DNA of 64,000 nucleotides from Acidobacteria bacterium 13_1_20CM_3_53_8 (GCA_001920415.1 MNJR01000026.1:124001-188000), one strand, 5' to 3'. Shown: positions 48,562 through 58,459, counted from the stretch's first letter. Numbers and translations are program-made. Notes: generated by a model not told the origin, from the sequence alone.

Positions 48562-49905
48562 ATGAGTGTTGCGCTCCGCGTCGAAAATGTTTCCAAGCAG
48601 TATAGAATCTACGACCATCCGGGCGACCGTCTGAAGGAGACGTTGTCGCGCGGGCGCTGGAAGTGTCACCGCGAATTCTGGGCGCTGCGTGACATTAACT
48701 TTGAAGTTGAAGCCGGAACTACGACCGGAATCGTAGGCCCGAACGGGAGCGGCAAGTCAACGCTCTTGCAGATCGTGACGGGTACGCTTGAGCCTACGCA
48801 CGGGCTAGTCTGGCACGAGGGAAGAATTGCGGCGCTGCTGGAACTGGGCGCTGGCTTTAATCTGGAATTCACAGGAATCGAAAATGTCTTCATGAACGCG
48901 GCGCTCATGGGCTTTTCAAGAAGTGAGACGGAGAAGCTTCTGCCTGAGATTGAGCGGTTCGCGGAAATCGGCTCGTTCATACACCAGCCTGTTAAGACCT
49001 ATTCGAGCGGGATGTATGTCCGTCTGGCTTTCGCAACTGCCGTGAGCACAAGCCCCCAAATACTCATCATTGATGAAGCGCTTTCCGTGGGCGATGCTGT
49101 CTTTCAACATCGCTGCCTGCGGCGCATACGCGAGATGCAGGCCGGGGGCACGACCATACTGTTCGTCTCGCACGATCCTTCGGCTGTTAAGGCGCTCTGC
49201 TCTCGCGCGATTCTTCTTAACGGCGGCAAGGTGCAGGCAGACGGAAAGCCCCTGGATGTTCTCAATCGCTACCAGAAATTGATAATGGAGCGCGAAGAGG
49301 CTTACGAGGCCGAACAATCTGAAGGCGAGCAAAGCGAAAGAGACGGAAACGTTTCTATCCAAGATGATAAAAGTTTGGGCCAACGAAGCCCTGCGCTTCA
49401 ATACAACTTCAGGCACGGCGACCGTAGCGCGGAGATTCTGAGCGCAGAGCTTCTGGATGCTCAGCGACGCTGCGTTGATCTCATTGAAAGCGGCGCACCC
49501 GTGCTTGTGCGTATGCGCGTTCTGTTTCACCGCGATGTGGACGATCCGCTCTTCGGCTTTCTCATACGCAACCGTCACGGCATACACGCATACGGAGCAA
49601 ACACAGAGCAAAAAAGTTTTCGCTTCGGAAAAGTTTTCAGGGGCGAAGTTGTTGAAGTAATGTTCAGCTTCGATTGCTGGCTCGCGGCAGACCTTTACAA
49701 CGTTTCGTTCGCAGCGCACAGCGAGGCCGGGATAAGCTACGATTGGATTGACGGCGTCATTTTCTTCCGCGTCATCGCGCCCGTGCCCGTCGAAGGCATA
49801 GCGAACCTGAATGCTACGGTCGCGGGCAAACGATTGGGACAAGTTTCTAGAGAGAAAAGCAGTGATCATGAAAGGGAGGTGACTTTGAGCGGTGGCCGAC
49901 CGTGA
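48562..49905 (+). CDS. wzt: Polysaccharide ABC exporter ATPase with C-terminal Wzt domain
   Basis: 447 residues. N-terminal ABC ATPase: VGPNGSGKSTLLQ Walker A near residue 57, an LLELGAGFNLEFTGIEN region typical of the Wzt/TagH class, signature KTYSSGM, Walker B ILIIDEALSVGD and H-loop FVSHD. After about 260 a linker leads to a beta-sandwich Wzt_C-like domain (about 285-430) with LVRMRVLFHRDVDDPLFGFLI, which in the family binds the modified end of the glycan before export. The gene is divergent from wzm and overlaps the next gene by 14 bases. Confidence 0.9.
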   Translation: MSVALRVENVSKQYRIYDHPGDRLKETLSRGRWKCHREFWALRDINFEVEAGTTTGIVGPNGSGKSTLLQIVTGTLEPTHGLVWHEGRIAALLELGAGFNLEFTGIENVFMNAALMGFSRSETEKLLPEIERFAEIGSFIHQPVKTYSSGMYVRLAFATAVSTSPQILIIDEALSVGDAVFQHRCLRRIREMQAGGTTILFVSHDPSAVKALCSRAILLNGGKVQADGKPLDVLNRYQKLIMEREEAYEAEQSEGEQSERDGNVSIQDDKSLGQRSPALQYNFRHGDRSAEILSAELLDAQRRCVDLIESGAPVLVRMRVLFHRDVDDPLFGFLIRNRHGIHAYGANTEQKSFRFGKVFRGEVVEVMFSFDCWLAADLYNVSFAAHSEAGISYDWIDGVIFFRVIAPVPVEGIANLNATVAGKRLGQVSREKSSDHEREVTLSGGRP

Positions 49906-50590
49906 AGTCGCAGAAATTTTAGGGGAGATACGCGAGCAGGTGCGATCTCAAAAACGGTCAGAGCTTCATTCAGCTTCGATCGTGGGTAACGGGCGCGCTA
50001 CTCAACTTGATCGTGATCTGATTGCGCTGCTCAAACGACTCTCTGTGCAGCTTGAGACGCTTGCTCGCGCGCAAGACCGTCTGCCTCCTGTGGTGAGCAA
50101 CCGAACGGGCTGGCTTGCGCGCCTTGAGCTTTGGGTCAAAGGGCAGGCTGGTCGTGCCACGCGCTGGTACGCATGGGAGCAGGTCAACTTCAATCGCGCG
50201 GTCACGGAAGCGCTCAGGGAGATTGCTGGCGCGCTCAACTCAATCGCGCATAATCAAGCGGCGGGCGAAACTTCTTATGGCACACGCGCGACGAATGATT
50301 CTGATCTAGCGTCGCTCGCGTCTAGAATTGCGGCGCTGAAAGTGTCTTCGCAAAAGATAGAAGAGTTAGACGCGGAAGTTGCCGGTTTGCGCAGAATATT
50401 GGATGAGCGCTTTTCTCAACTACGCGATGAGCAGCGCGTCCTGCTGGAACAAATTCTTGATGAGCAGCGTGTTCACTTGAAACAACTCGCGCTCGAGATA
50501 CGCGAGACGGCGCTTCGAGCAGAGCGCGACGCGCGCAGACTTGAAATGCGGCTTGACGAGATTGCCAACCGCAACGAACCGCCAGCATAA
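49892..50590 (+). CDS. Coiled-coil protein linked to Wzt
   Basis: 232 residues from a GTG at 49892, overlapping wzt by 14 bases. The sequence is highly charged with heptad hydrophobics: REVAEILGEIREQVRSQ at the start, LIALLKRLSVQLETLARAQ, and a long C-terminal helix ILDERFSQLRDEQRVLLEQILDEQRVHLKQLALEIRETALRAERD (pattern only). No signal peptide, membrane segment or catalytic motif is visible. The tight coupling to wzt suggests a partner in glycan export or in glycan length control, but this is only inference. Confidence 0.6.
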   Translation: MADREVAEILGEIREQVRSQKRSELHSASIVGNGRATQLDRDLIALLKRLSVQLETLARAQDRLPPVVSNRTGWLARLELWVKGQAGRATRWYAWEQVNFNRAVTEALREIAGALNSIAHNQAAGETSYGTRATNDSDLASLASRIAALKVSSQKIEELDAEVAGLRRILDERFSQLRDEQRVLLEQILDEQRVHLKQLALEIRETALRAERDARRLEMRLDEIANRNEPPA

Positions 50591-50605
50591 AAATCATGTA
50601 ATAAG

Positions 50606-50818
50606 ATTTCAGCCCGCGTGAGCGGGCGACAGCATAAAGCCCAGTGCGTAAGCACTGGGTAAAGACAACAAGTAAGATTACCGAAGCCCATGAAATGGGC
50701 GACAGAGGTTTGATTATTAATGGGCTGTCGCTCGCCTTCGATAGCTCTCTCTTCATTCTTTCATGCTAACCCAGCGCTTACGCACTGGGCTTTATGCTAT
50801 CGCCGTCTAAAGACGGCT
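50606..50818. repeat. Modular hairpin element (copy K-2, inverted relative to K-1)
   Basis: The order of hairpins (GCCCGCGTGAGCGGGC, GCCCAGTGCGTAAGCACTGGG..., GGGCTGTCGCTCG, CCCAGCGCTTACGCACTGGG, GCCGTC-TAAA-GACGGC) is that of K-1 at 39986 read on the other strand, with about 80% similarity by eye. It fills the gap upstream of the GT-C gene. Confidence 0.88.
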
Positions 50819-50828
50819 AAAAATCTGC

Positions 50829-52931
50829 ATGGCCTTTGACCGCATCTCTAAATTCTACAAACAAAATTTCAGATTCATTCTTCTCGCAGTCATAGCCTGT
50901 CTCGTTGCGCTCGCGTGGTGGCAGCGCTTCGTGCTAGACGACGCTTTCATCTCGTTTCGCTACGCGGACAATCTGGCGCGCGGGTGGGGATTGGTCTGGA
51001 ACGAGGGCGAGCGCGTCGAAGGCTACACAAATTTTCTGTGGACTCTGCTGATGGCCGTGCCGATAGCGCTCGGTCTTAGCCCTGTAAGCTTTTCCATGGC
51101 GCTCGGTCTGCTGTCATTCGTAGCGTCGCTCTATTTCACTTATAGACTCGCCCTGTTGGTTCTCTCCTCCAAAACGGGCGCGCTCGTCACCATCATTATG
51201 CTCGGCACGAACTACACTTTCAGCCGCTACGCTACGAGCGGCATGGAGACTCAGCTTCAGGCGTGCCTGTTTGTGACGACTCTCTACGCGCTCGCCAGCG
51301 CTCAACGTTCAGGGCTATGGACGAACAGAAGATTTTTGGGAATCTCCCTGCTGTTAAGCCTCGCGCTGCTCACCAGATTGGACTCCGCGCTTCTTTTCGC
51401 AATTGTCTTTCCCGCCGCTCTCTTGCCAGTATTAAAAGAGAAGATTGAAGGCGAGCGAAAGGCCATGAAGGTTGCCTGTCTTTGCGCTCCGCTGGCCGCA
51501 CTCGTCGGCGGGTGGATGCTGTGGAAGCTTTATTATTACGGCGACATCTTGCCGAACACTTTTTATGCAAAAATCTCTTCGCTCAGCTCTTACATTGATG
51601 GTCTTAATTACGTTTACTATTTTTTTCGCTACTACTGGCTTCTTCCTCTGTTCCTGATACCTGTCATCACGCCGCGAAGATTTTCCCAAAAATTCAGCTA
51701 CGGCCTCTTGATTTCATTATCCGTGACAATCCTTTGGCTTCTCTATGTCATTAAAGTCGGCGGCGATTTCATGGAGTTTCGTTTCATTGTTCCCATCATG
51801 CCGCTCATCTTCGTAATCCTTGGCTGGATGGTCTTCTCGCTGCTTCGCAATCCCATACTTCAAAGTGCGTGCATTGCGCTCGTCATAGCAGGCTCCGTCT
51901 ATCACGGCAAGACATTCACGCTCACAGGAGGCGTGGAGCCAATCGAAGGGCTGGCCGGGCACGTGAGCGGCAGCGAATGCTGGGAGGATGCCGGGAAAGC
52001 TCTTGGGAAAGCTCTGAACTACGATTCGCGCGTCACGATTGCTGTCAGTCCTGCGGGCGCAATCCCCTTCTATTCGCGCCTGACGACGATTGACATGCTG
52101 GGGTTGAACGACCGTTGGATTGCGCGCAACGGCGCAGTGGTCGGCGAGAGAATCGGACATCAGCGTATGGCGACTGTGCAGTACCTGCTGGACAGGCGCG
52201 TGAACCTGCTGCTAGGCCCGGCATATCCCATGAGCCATGAGGTGAGAGCGCCAATATTTGGTGACGTTCCTTCAGCGCTGAACAACTTTTTCCTCCCAAC
52301 CGATCAGAGACAATACGATATACCCAAGACCTCTAAGCTAATAGAGATTCCCATCAGCAACGAATTGAAGCTGCCGGTCATGTATCTCTTCCCAAGCGCG
52401 ATTGTGGACGAAGCAATCGAGAGAGAAGGCTGGCGAACGTACCCGCTCGTCGCATCAGACACTGACCCGGCGACGTGGCCTGAAGACTTCCCCTTCTATA
52501 AACTCGGGACTAAAATCGCTTTCGCAGACGAGCAGGCAGGCCGCTACATTTGGGCAGGGTGGAGCGTGCGAGAGCCTTTCGGTCGGTGGAGCGATGCCGA
52601 GCGCGCAATGATAATCTTCGCTCTTAACGAAGACGAGATTCTAGACTCTGTGCTGCGCATAAAGCTCTGGACTTTCACAGCGCCCGGAAAGCTGAACGCG
52701 CAGCACGTCACCGTCTCGCTCAACGGGCGAGAATTGACGACGTGGCAGTTGAGCAATCCAGACATGGAAGAGTTCACGCTTGATATTCCGCGCGACGCGC
52801 TTTCGGAAAGAAACGTGCTTAGCTTCTACATGCCGGACATAGTCTCTCCCAAATCAATAGGCGTAAGTCCGAACGAGACACGACGCTTAGGCGTATACGT
52901 CGAGTGGGTCGAGATTGACGCCCAACGATGA
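50829..52931 (+). CDS. GT-C membrane glycosyltransferase (arabinofuranosyltransferase-like)
   Basis: 700 residues. About ten membrane segments in the first 400 residues and a soluble C-terminal domain. After the first helix comes the catalytic DD loop VLDDAFISFRYADNLARGWG followed by GLVWNEGERVEGYTNFLWTLL (quoted in part: WNEGERVEGYTNF), the layout seen in mycobacterial AftB and related proteins. GT-C enzymes use a lipid-phosphate sugar donor on the outer face of the membrane. The presence of DPPR-synthase-like and DprE1-like genes in the same window supports an arabinose-type donor. The acceptor is unknown. No signal of truncation is seen. Confidence 0.75.
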   Translation: MAFDRISKFYKQNFRFILLAVIACLVALAWWQRFVLDDAFISFRYADNLARGWGLVWNEGERVEGYTNFLWTLLMAVPIALGLSPVSFSMALGLLSFVASLYFTYRLALLVLSSKTGALVTIIMLGTNYTFSRYATSGMETQLQACLFVTTLYALASAQRSGLWTNRRFLGISLLLSLALLTRLDSALLFAIVFPAALLPVLKEKIEGERKAMKVACLCAPLAALVGGWMLWKLYYYGDILPNTFYAKISSLSSYIDGLNYVYYFFRYYWLLPLFLIPVITPRRFSQKFSYGLLISLSVTILWLLYVIKVGGDFMEFRFIVPIMPLIFVILGWMVFSLLRNPILQSACIALVIAGSVYHGKTFTLTGGVEPIEGLAGHVSGSECWEDAGKALGKALNYDSRVTIAVSPAGAIPFYSRLTTIDMLGLNDRWIARNGAVVGERIGHQRMATVQYLLDRRVNLLLGPAYPMSHEVRAPIFGDVPSALNNFFLPTDQRQYDIPKTSKLIEIPISNELKLPVMYLFPSAIVDEAIEREGWRTYPLVASDTDPATWPEDFPFYKLGTKIAFADEQAGRYIWAGWSVREPFGRWSDAERAMIIFALNEDEILDSVLRIKLWTFTAPGKLNAQHVTVSLNGRELTTWQLSNPDMEEFTLDIPRDALSERNVLSFYMPDIVSPKSIGVSPNETRRLGVYVEWVEIDAQR

Positions 52932-52933
52932 AG

Positions 52934-53010
52934 GCAGTTTTCAGTTTTTAGTTTTCAGTTTTAAGTTAAAGCAAGCAACTGAAAACTAAAAACTGAAAAC
53001 TAAAAACTGT
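52934..53010. repeat. Heptad inverted repeat, CTGAAAA/CTAAAAA (E-2)
   Basis: Left arm 52934-52964 (CAGTTTT CAGTTTT TAGTTTT) and right arm 52978-53010 (CTGAAAA CTAAAAA CTGAAAA CTAAAAA CTG). It fills the GT-C to methyltransferase gap and ends three bases before the next ATG. Confidence 0.9.
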
Positions 53011-53013
53011 TTT

Positions 53014-54348
53014 ATGGCCGAGCGAGAGAAAGAGAGTTTGTACGAGCGCGCAGGCATCAATGACCTGGCGCATTTTTACCGCACGCGGTTTGTGTCGGAT
53101 GAGTTGTTGGACGCGCGCTATTTCGATGCGCTCAACCGCTTCGACATTCGCTGGGCGCGCACCGTCTGGGTTTACGACAACGTGCGGCGCAACTCTAGCG
53201 TGTTGGATTTAGGCTGCGGCGGAGGCGTGCTCGCGCTGCTGAAAAGAAAAGGCGTGACGCTCTTCGGCGTGGACATCTCAGACGCTTGCGCTGCCGTCTC
53301 GCACTTGAATGGCTACGATGCGACATACGTTGCGCGCCTCACTGCGCTTCCTTTCGCGGACGCGAGTTTCGATTATGTGGTGAGCCTTGACGTGATGGGT
53401 CACGTGGAGTTTGCCGAAAAAGATGCTGTGCTGGCAGAAATCAGGCGCGTGCTTAAGCGTGACGGCGTAACCCTTCACGGCATTGAGAGCATGAACCGCG
53501 CGTGGCAGAAGGATTACAACGAGATGTCTGAGGAAGAGTTGCGGCGCTTCGTGCAGGTTGACGGGCATGTTGGTATGGAGGACGAGCCTTCAATCGCCGC
53601 CCGCTTCCGAAAATTTTTTGGGCACGTTCAGACCGCGTCGCGCTTCGGCGTCTGCCTGCCCAGCGATGTGATGACAAAGCTCGCGGACGAATACGACATG
53701 AAGGTTTGCGAGCCGGATTTTCTTGATTACCTGCGAAAACTTTCATTCAAAGAGCGGCGAGCATTCAACATGGCTATGGGCTATGTGTTCGATAAGATTT
53801 CCGAGCAAGGAATACCCTTGCCGCAGAGCGGCTACGTCTTCGTCAAAGCATCGAATCAACCGCTAGGCCAGTTCTACAACGAGCATCTTGATCGCACAGA
53901 CCTCTTCCCTTCATCATCGCACGCAAGAAGCCAGCATCAATCCATCTGTCTTGATCGCTCGACGCACGCCGCTTTCGACGCGGGCTGGCACGAGGCCGCG
54001 AGTTTTCCGCCCATCGCGCGCTGGATGAGCGAGAGAGGGCGCGTGAAATTCAAATCTACAAAAATCTCGCGGCTCAGTTTCGATCTGACAACGCACATGC
54101 CGGAGTTGACGGCGCGACCTTTAGGTTTAGAAGTTTATCTAAACGGCGAGCGTGTCCTCTGGCTTTCAATCATACAAACCGGATGGCAGGAGCTTTGGTT
54201 TGAAGTTTTCTCGGAAATTTCAGGCGAGACAGATTACGAGCTTGAGATAAGAGCAGACCGGACGTGGCAGCCCAGCCTTCATGACGACGCAAGCCCGGAC
54301 GACCGCGAGCTTTCGGTAGCAGTCTGCAACATAGAGATAATTCCTTGA
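53014..54348 (+). CDS. SAM-dependent methyltransferase, class I, with extra C-terminal domain
   Basis: 444 residues. Motif I VLDLGCGGGVLALL near residue 67, followed by LFGVDISDACAAV, LTALPFADASFDYVVSLDVMGHVE and EIRRVLKRDGVTLHGIES. The pattern fits UbiG/UbiE-like methyltransferases of envelope-glycan loci. From about residue 325 a beta-rich segment (RGRVKFKSTKISRLSFDL, LGLEVYLNGERVLWLSI) follows that could be a carbohydrate-binding or Wzt-like fold. Position between the GT-C protein and the YfhO gene suggests a glycan or lipid substrate. Confidence 0.78.
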   Translation: MAEREKESLYERAGINDLAHFYRTRFVSDELLDARYFDALNRFDIRWARTVWVYDNVRRNSSVLDLGCGGGVLALLKRKGVTLFGVDISDACAAVSHLNGYDATYVARLTALPFADASFDYVVSLDVMGHVEFAEKDAVLAEIRRVLKRDGVTLHGIESMNRAWQKDYNEMSEEELRRFVQVDGHVGMEDEPSIAARFRKFFGHVQTASRFGVCLPSDVMTKLADEYDMKVCEPDFLDYLRKLSFKERRAFNMAMGYVFDKISEQGIPLPQSGYVFVKASNQPLGQFYNEHLDRTDLFPSSSHARSQHQSICLDRSTHAAFDAGWHEAASFPPIARWMSERGRVKFKSTKISRLSFDLTTHMPELTARPLGLEVYLNGERVLWLSIIQTGWQELWFEVFSEISGETDYELEIRADRTWQPSLHDDASPDDRELSVAVCNIEIIP

Positions 54349-54402
54349 GAACTTCTTCGACGGCACTACGCTTTGAATGGTGAGCGGGAGCAACCAGCTA
54401 TA

Positions 54403-55314
54403 TCAATATGGGAAACCATCTTCAATTTTATCGGTTGTATCCTGTTTACCCTGCATGATGAAAAGCACAGAGCCATTTGTCCATGCCACACCTTTCCAGT
54501 CTGATGGATACCCCTGCGCTATTGTAAGTCTGGCTCCCCCTGGCAACATCTCGTCGTCACGCTGACTGATATTTGTACTGGGCCTGAAAACCAATCTGTC
54601 GCCAACAGCAGTCAATCCTTTTCTTTTAGTCCCCTGATCAACAACCGTTGTTGAGGGGCTAATCAGCTTTCTTAAATTCTGCAATCCTGCTTTCGCGTTC
54701 TCAACTGAGGAGAATTTAAATGCTGTTACTGAGACAGAGTCTGTTGATATACCTTGAGCTTCTACTGGCTGCGCGAAGTCGAACAGCGTCATCGTCGCAT
54801 TAGTTCGTCTCTGATAGATACCCTCCCAGCCATCTGTAGCACCGAGTTCCTGCCTGAGACCAGTTGTTTCGTGTGGATCGCTGAGTTGGTAATCACCTAT
54901 TGATTTCGGGAAAAGCTCGGCCAGCGATCCCCTGTAAACTCCAAGTGATGCCATAGGCCAGAAGATGTACAGAGCAAGTAGAATGACCAAGACGGAAGCT
55001 GCGCCGCCTATGATGAGCCACAGTTTTCCGCTTCGTTTCTTCTGTGGATAAGTTGATTGCTTTTCTTGATAAAGGGGCGGCGGTTCGGGTGCAAGTATAG
55101 TGGGCTGTGGGGTTGACTGTGGCGCTGGCATTGTAATACCGGGCATCGCCGCAGGATTTAAGACTTCGGTCGGCGTTGAATCGCTGCTACGAGGCGCGTG
55201 GATGCGCTTCGTTTCTTCTGGATCAAATGGAGCGGAAAGAATCGAGCCGTCAACTAAGCAGAAGGCCAGCGTATTGTCTGGATATGTGCGATTGCAGGTC
55301 GGGCAGCTTTTCAT
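54403..55314 (-). CDS. Zinc-ribbon membrane-anchored hypothetical protein
   Basis: 303 residues from the ATG at 55314 (MKSCPTCNRTYPDN). A zinc-ribbon-like start, C-P-T-C plus F-C-L-V-D-G-S, is followed by a Pro/Thr-rich linker, a basic stretch (KKRSGKLWL) and a single membrane helix (IIGGAASVLVILLALYIFW, about residues 118-137). The last ~160 residues form a soluble domain with no named family (SLAELFPKSIGDYQL ...). Comparable proteins are common in acidobacterial genomes. Function unknown. It is convergent with the preceding methyltransferase gene. Confidence 0.65.
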   Translation of the reverse strand: MKSCPTCNRTYPDNTLAFCLVDGSILSAPFDPEETKRIHAPRSSDSTPTEVLNPAAMPGITMPAPQSTPQPTILAPEPPPLYQEKQSTYPQKKRSGKLWLIIGGAASVLVILLALYIFWPMASLGVYRGSLAELFPKSIGDYQLSDPHETTGLRQELGATDGWEGIYQRRTNATMTLFDFAQPVEAQGISTDSVSVTAFKFSSVENAKAGLQNLRKLISPSTTVVDQGTKRKGLTAVGDRLVFRPSTNISQRDDEMLPGGARLTIAQGYPSDWKGVAWTNGSVLFIMQGKQDTTDKIEDGFPY

Positions 55315-55367
55315 GCGCTTAATGCCTCTGCTGTTTATTATCACCGAACAGTTTAATTAACAACTAA

Positions 55368-55503
55368 TAGGAGTTACACAGTTGACAGAAATGCTCAAGC
55401 CTTGTCAGTACCGCCTGCGGTAGCGGGCGGGTCTCTGCCGCACCAATCACCCGCCCGCTACCGCAGGCGGTACTGACCTGTTCGCTCAACTGCGTAACTC
55501 CTA
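55368..55503. mobile_element. MITE-like element with TAGGAGTTAC ends carrying core palindrome I (copy 4)
   Basis: Terminal inverted repeats TAGGAGTTACACAGTTGA (left) and TAGGAGTTACGCAGTTGA (right, reverse complement). The core palindrome is at 55404-55432 and 55449-55477. The ends differ completely from those of the TATAGC elements although the core is identical, so the core has been combined with another end type. Confidence 0.75.
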
Positions 55504-55505
55504 AA

Positions 55506-58436
55506 CTAATTTTTTCTAGCAGACTCGCGCCGAATGTAAAACGCAAGACCGCAGAGAAGAAACAGTGTCACGGCAGAGATAATCGCCCCGTTGCGCGCAG
55601 CAGGCGCAGTGTAGCGCATCTCCACACGATGCGAACCTTCCGGCAGCGCAACTCCGCGCAGCAAATAATCTGTCGTCAGAATCTGAGCCTTTTGCCCGTC
55701 AACAATCGCCTCCCATCCGGGATAGCTCATCTCGCTCACAACCAGAACAGAGGCCGTATCAGCGCTTGTTTCAATCAACAAACGGTTCGGCTCGTATGAG
55801 ACTATCTTCGCTGAAGAATTCTGAGAGATTGCACCGCCGGGTAATCGTGGAAGATTCTCTATGCTCGTCTCCAGAAGAGCAGTTCGCCTTGGGTCGAACT
55901 CGTGCTCGCTCTCGCCTCTGATTCTCTTCAGGGCTTCCTCATCGTCAACGGCTTCAGCCTCGGCCACAAGCCACGCGCGTGGCAGCGCACCTTCGTTGTG
56001 ATAGATGGCTACATTGTTCTCGTTGTAAACGGGTCGCCACTTATTTTTATCGAAGACCGTGAGTTGAAGAATCTGCGAATTTGAACTGGCGGAATCGTAA
56101 AGAATCGTGTTCCAGATAACGAGCGCAGTGTTGCCGGGCGCGATGTTGCTGATTTCAACCCGCTCGACATTTACCAGCTTGCCCAGAGCGATGCGCGTCC
56201 AGTAGCGATAAGAGGGGAAAGTTTCGTTGGACTTGCCGGGCTGGTCGAAGATTGTAGCCAGTTGATGGCGCACGATTGGCTGCACGTCGGGTCTATCATG
56301 CGCCCATTCCGCAGTGTCCACCCCTGCGCGAATCTCTCGCTCTATAATTTCACCATCAGTTGTTACGACGCGCACAAGGCCAACGGTCAGCCCCTGCCCC
56401 GCGCCAGCACCGTAAGAGAGCGTAGAAACGATTGCCAGCGTGTCGCCGCTCGCGGGAAATGTAGTCATCAAGCTGGACGATTCATCATGCTCTAAAGTGT
56501 AGCTGTCGTAATAGCGCGCGAACTTTATCCCTTCTCTCTCAAGCCTGTGGTCTGGAACTTCCAATGGGTTCACGTAAACGAGCGTGTAGGTCGTGTTCAG
56601 CAAATCCAGAACGTGAGAGCTTGATTGAAAGAGCGTAGGGTCTGGATTGTATTCGCCTCGCGTCCCAACGCCGTCGAGCCATGCGTTGCCTAACGCGCGA
56701 CTGTATCGCTCAAGCATCAACGGTTCGTAACCTGCAACATTCTGAAGCCCGTAAACCATCGTCAAGTTCTGCGAATCGAAAAGGGGATGCGGGTTGTATT
56801 CCTCCGCATCCAGGTGAACGCGCGTGTAGATGCGATTCTGTTCAGGAGGAAATTGTTGTAGAAGGCGAGTCGGCAGCGTAGGCGTAGTGATTCGACTAGC
56901 TGTTTTGGTCTGCGGCCACCACCACCTGGAAACCATTATGAAGGGATCGGAGAAGCAGCCTACGAAGATAACGCACGCGGCCAATATCAAACGCATTCGT
57001 GTTGGCGCGAGCTTCAAGACCTGCCAGAAAGCAAAGAGAAGCGGAATGGTGAAAAGAAGTTTCCAACGCAGATAGCTTGAGAGGGCTATGCTTATGTCCA
57101 TGTCTATATCTACGTCTGCGCTCTTCAAAGGCCGTGTCACACGCCACCAGAGCAGACCTATCAAAAGACTCAAAGCGAGCGGAACGACTGCCAACAAAAT
57201 ATCGCGCACAGTGCTTTGCTTCAGCCTTTCACGCGCGCCCGAAAATTTTTCCGAGATTGCATCCCACCCATAGGCCGAGAGAATGGCTACAGCAAACGTC
57301 CATTCGTAGCCGTGTCTTGCCGCCCCGCGAAACTTGTTTATGATGGGCACATAATAGAGCAGGCTATAGACGGGCGTGTATATGCCAAGCATCAAGACTC
57401 CTCCGACGAGCGCAATCGCCAGCCAGAAGAAGATGCGCGTATCGCGTCGCCTGTTACGAATTGCCGCCACTACGGCGCAAGCCCCGAGTAGAAGCGCCAG
57501 CAGCGGCACGTAGCCCGTAGCCAGATCGGTGTTAGTAATATAGATGGGAGCTAACACAGACTTTAAGAAGGTCAGCGGCGTGAACGAATGCTGGGCGAAG
57601 ATGGGAAAGCTCAAGCTGCTGCGAATGCTACGTCGCTGAGCGCGCATCGTCTCAAGTATCTGAAAAGCATCTAAGCCTACGCTGGTTACAATCGCAGCGA
57701 CTGTGACCAGCACAGGTCTCCAACGCTTCAACGTGAGCCATTCTTTCTTGACCTCGTGCGTTTCGCCGTTTGAATCAGGCTGGAATAGAGACAGGAAGAG
57801 AGCGTAAGCCATTGCCATCAGGCCAACGAACAGAAAGCCCTGGCCTATGCCTGTGAAGACAGACATTGAATATGCGGCTGTAGCCCATAGCCATGAGCGT
57901 ATGAATTTCTCTGTTAGCGAACGATCTATTGCCAGAAGCACCAGAGGCGTCCACATAGTAGAGTTTGGCAGAAGCCCGTTGTGCGTATAGCCTATAATCA
58001 TCAACCCGCCGTAACCGTAAGCGAGCGCAGCCAGAACAGATGCCAACCAGCTTCGCTTCAATTGCCGAGCGAAAGCGTATGTGAACAGAGGACAGAGCAG
58101 ATAAGGAGCCAGCACATAAATCTCTTCAGCCCAATGTCCGGGCAGAAACAAATAGCCCCACGTGAGCGGATAAGCCAAACCAATCTGTGCCATTGAGAGC
58201 AATGGATAGCCTGACAGTAATAGCGGAGTCCAGAGAGGAAGCATGCCATGACGAATCATGCTCCACGCCGTCATACGCTCTGGATAAAGCTCTATGTACG
58301 AGTCGAAGAAGAGAAAGAATCTGCCTCTAATGATTTCAGGCCCGAAGAAAATTATGAAATAGAGTGCGAAGAGCGAGATTGCGCCAAAACTTGCGCGATA
58401 CGCCCGCCAGAATCCTCGCAACCTCTCTCTATTCAT
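55506..58436 (-). CDS. YfhO-family membrane protein
   Basis: 976 residues. About twelve membrane helices in the N-terminal 500 residues, with the YfhO-type loop GPEIIRGRFFLFFDSYIELYPE (motif Y-P-E-R), YGYGGLMIIGYTHNGLLPNSTMWTPLVLLA (in part) and a second set after about 340. A large extracytoplasmic domain (about 500-930) ends in the conserved strand segments SEMSYPGWEAIVDG and LRGVALPEGSHRVEMRY. A last membrane helix precedes RRESARKN. YfhO proteins belong to the GT-C superfamily and transfer sugars to teichoic or similar polymers; here the acceptor is unknown. Confidence 0.85.
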   Translation of the reverse strand: MNRERLRGFWRAYRASFGAISLFALYFIIFFGPEIIRGRFFLFFDSYIELYPERMTAWSMIRHGMLPLWTPLLLSGYPLLSMAQIGLAYPLTWGYLFLPGHWAEEIYVLAPYLLCPLFTYAFARQLKRSWLASVLAALAYGYGGLMIIGYTHNGLLPNSTMWTPLVLLAIDRSLTEKFIRSWLWATAAYSMSVFTGIGQGFLFVGLMAMAYALFLSLFQPDSNGETHEVKKEWLTLKRWRPVLVTVAAIVTSVGLDAFQILETMRAQRRSIRSSLSFPIFAQHSFTPLTFLKSVLAPIYITNTDLATGYVPLLALLLGACAVVAAIRNRRRDTRIFFWLAIALVGGVLMLGIYTPVYSLLYYVPIINKFRGAARHGYEWTFAVAILSAYGWDAISEKFSGARERLKQSTVRDILLAVVPLALSLLIGLLWWRVTRPLKSADVDIDMDISIALSSYLRWKLLFTIPLLFAFWQVLKLAPTRMRLILAACVIFVGCFSDPFIMVSRWWWPQTKTASRITTPTLPTRLLQQFPPEQNRIYTRVHLDAEEYNPHPLFDSQNLTMVYGLQNVAGYEPLMLERYSRALGNAWLDGVGTRGEYNPDPTLFQSSSHVLDLLNTTYTLVYVNPLEVPDHRLEREGIKFARYYDSYTLEHDESSSLMTTFPASGDTLAIVSTLSYGAGAGQGLTVGLVRVVTTDGEIIEREIRAGVDTAEWAHDRPDVQPIVRHQLATIFDQPGKSNETFPSYRYWTRIALGKLVNVERVEISNIAPGNTALVIWNTILYDSASSNSQILQLTVFDKNKWRPVYNENNVAIYHNEGALPRAWLVAEAEAVDDEEALKRIRGESEHEFDPRRTALLETSIENLPRLPGGAISQNSSAKIVSYEPNRLLIETSADTASVLVVSEMSYPGWEAIVDGQKAQILTTDYLLRGVALPEGSHRVEMRYTAPAARNGAIISAVTLFLLCGLAFYIRRESARKN

Positions 58437-58459
58437 TATGCATACTCCACGAAGTTTTT

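Noticed and set aside
48916-49869. Minus-strand frame of 317 codons opposite wzt
   Set aside because: It is antisense to the ABC ATPase motifs, without start signals or recognisable domains.
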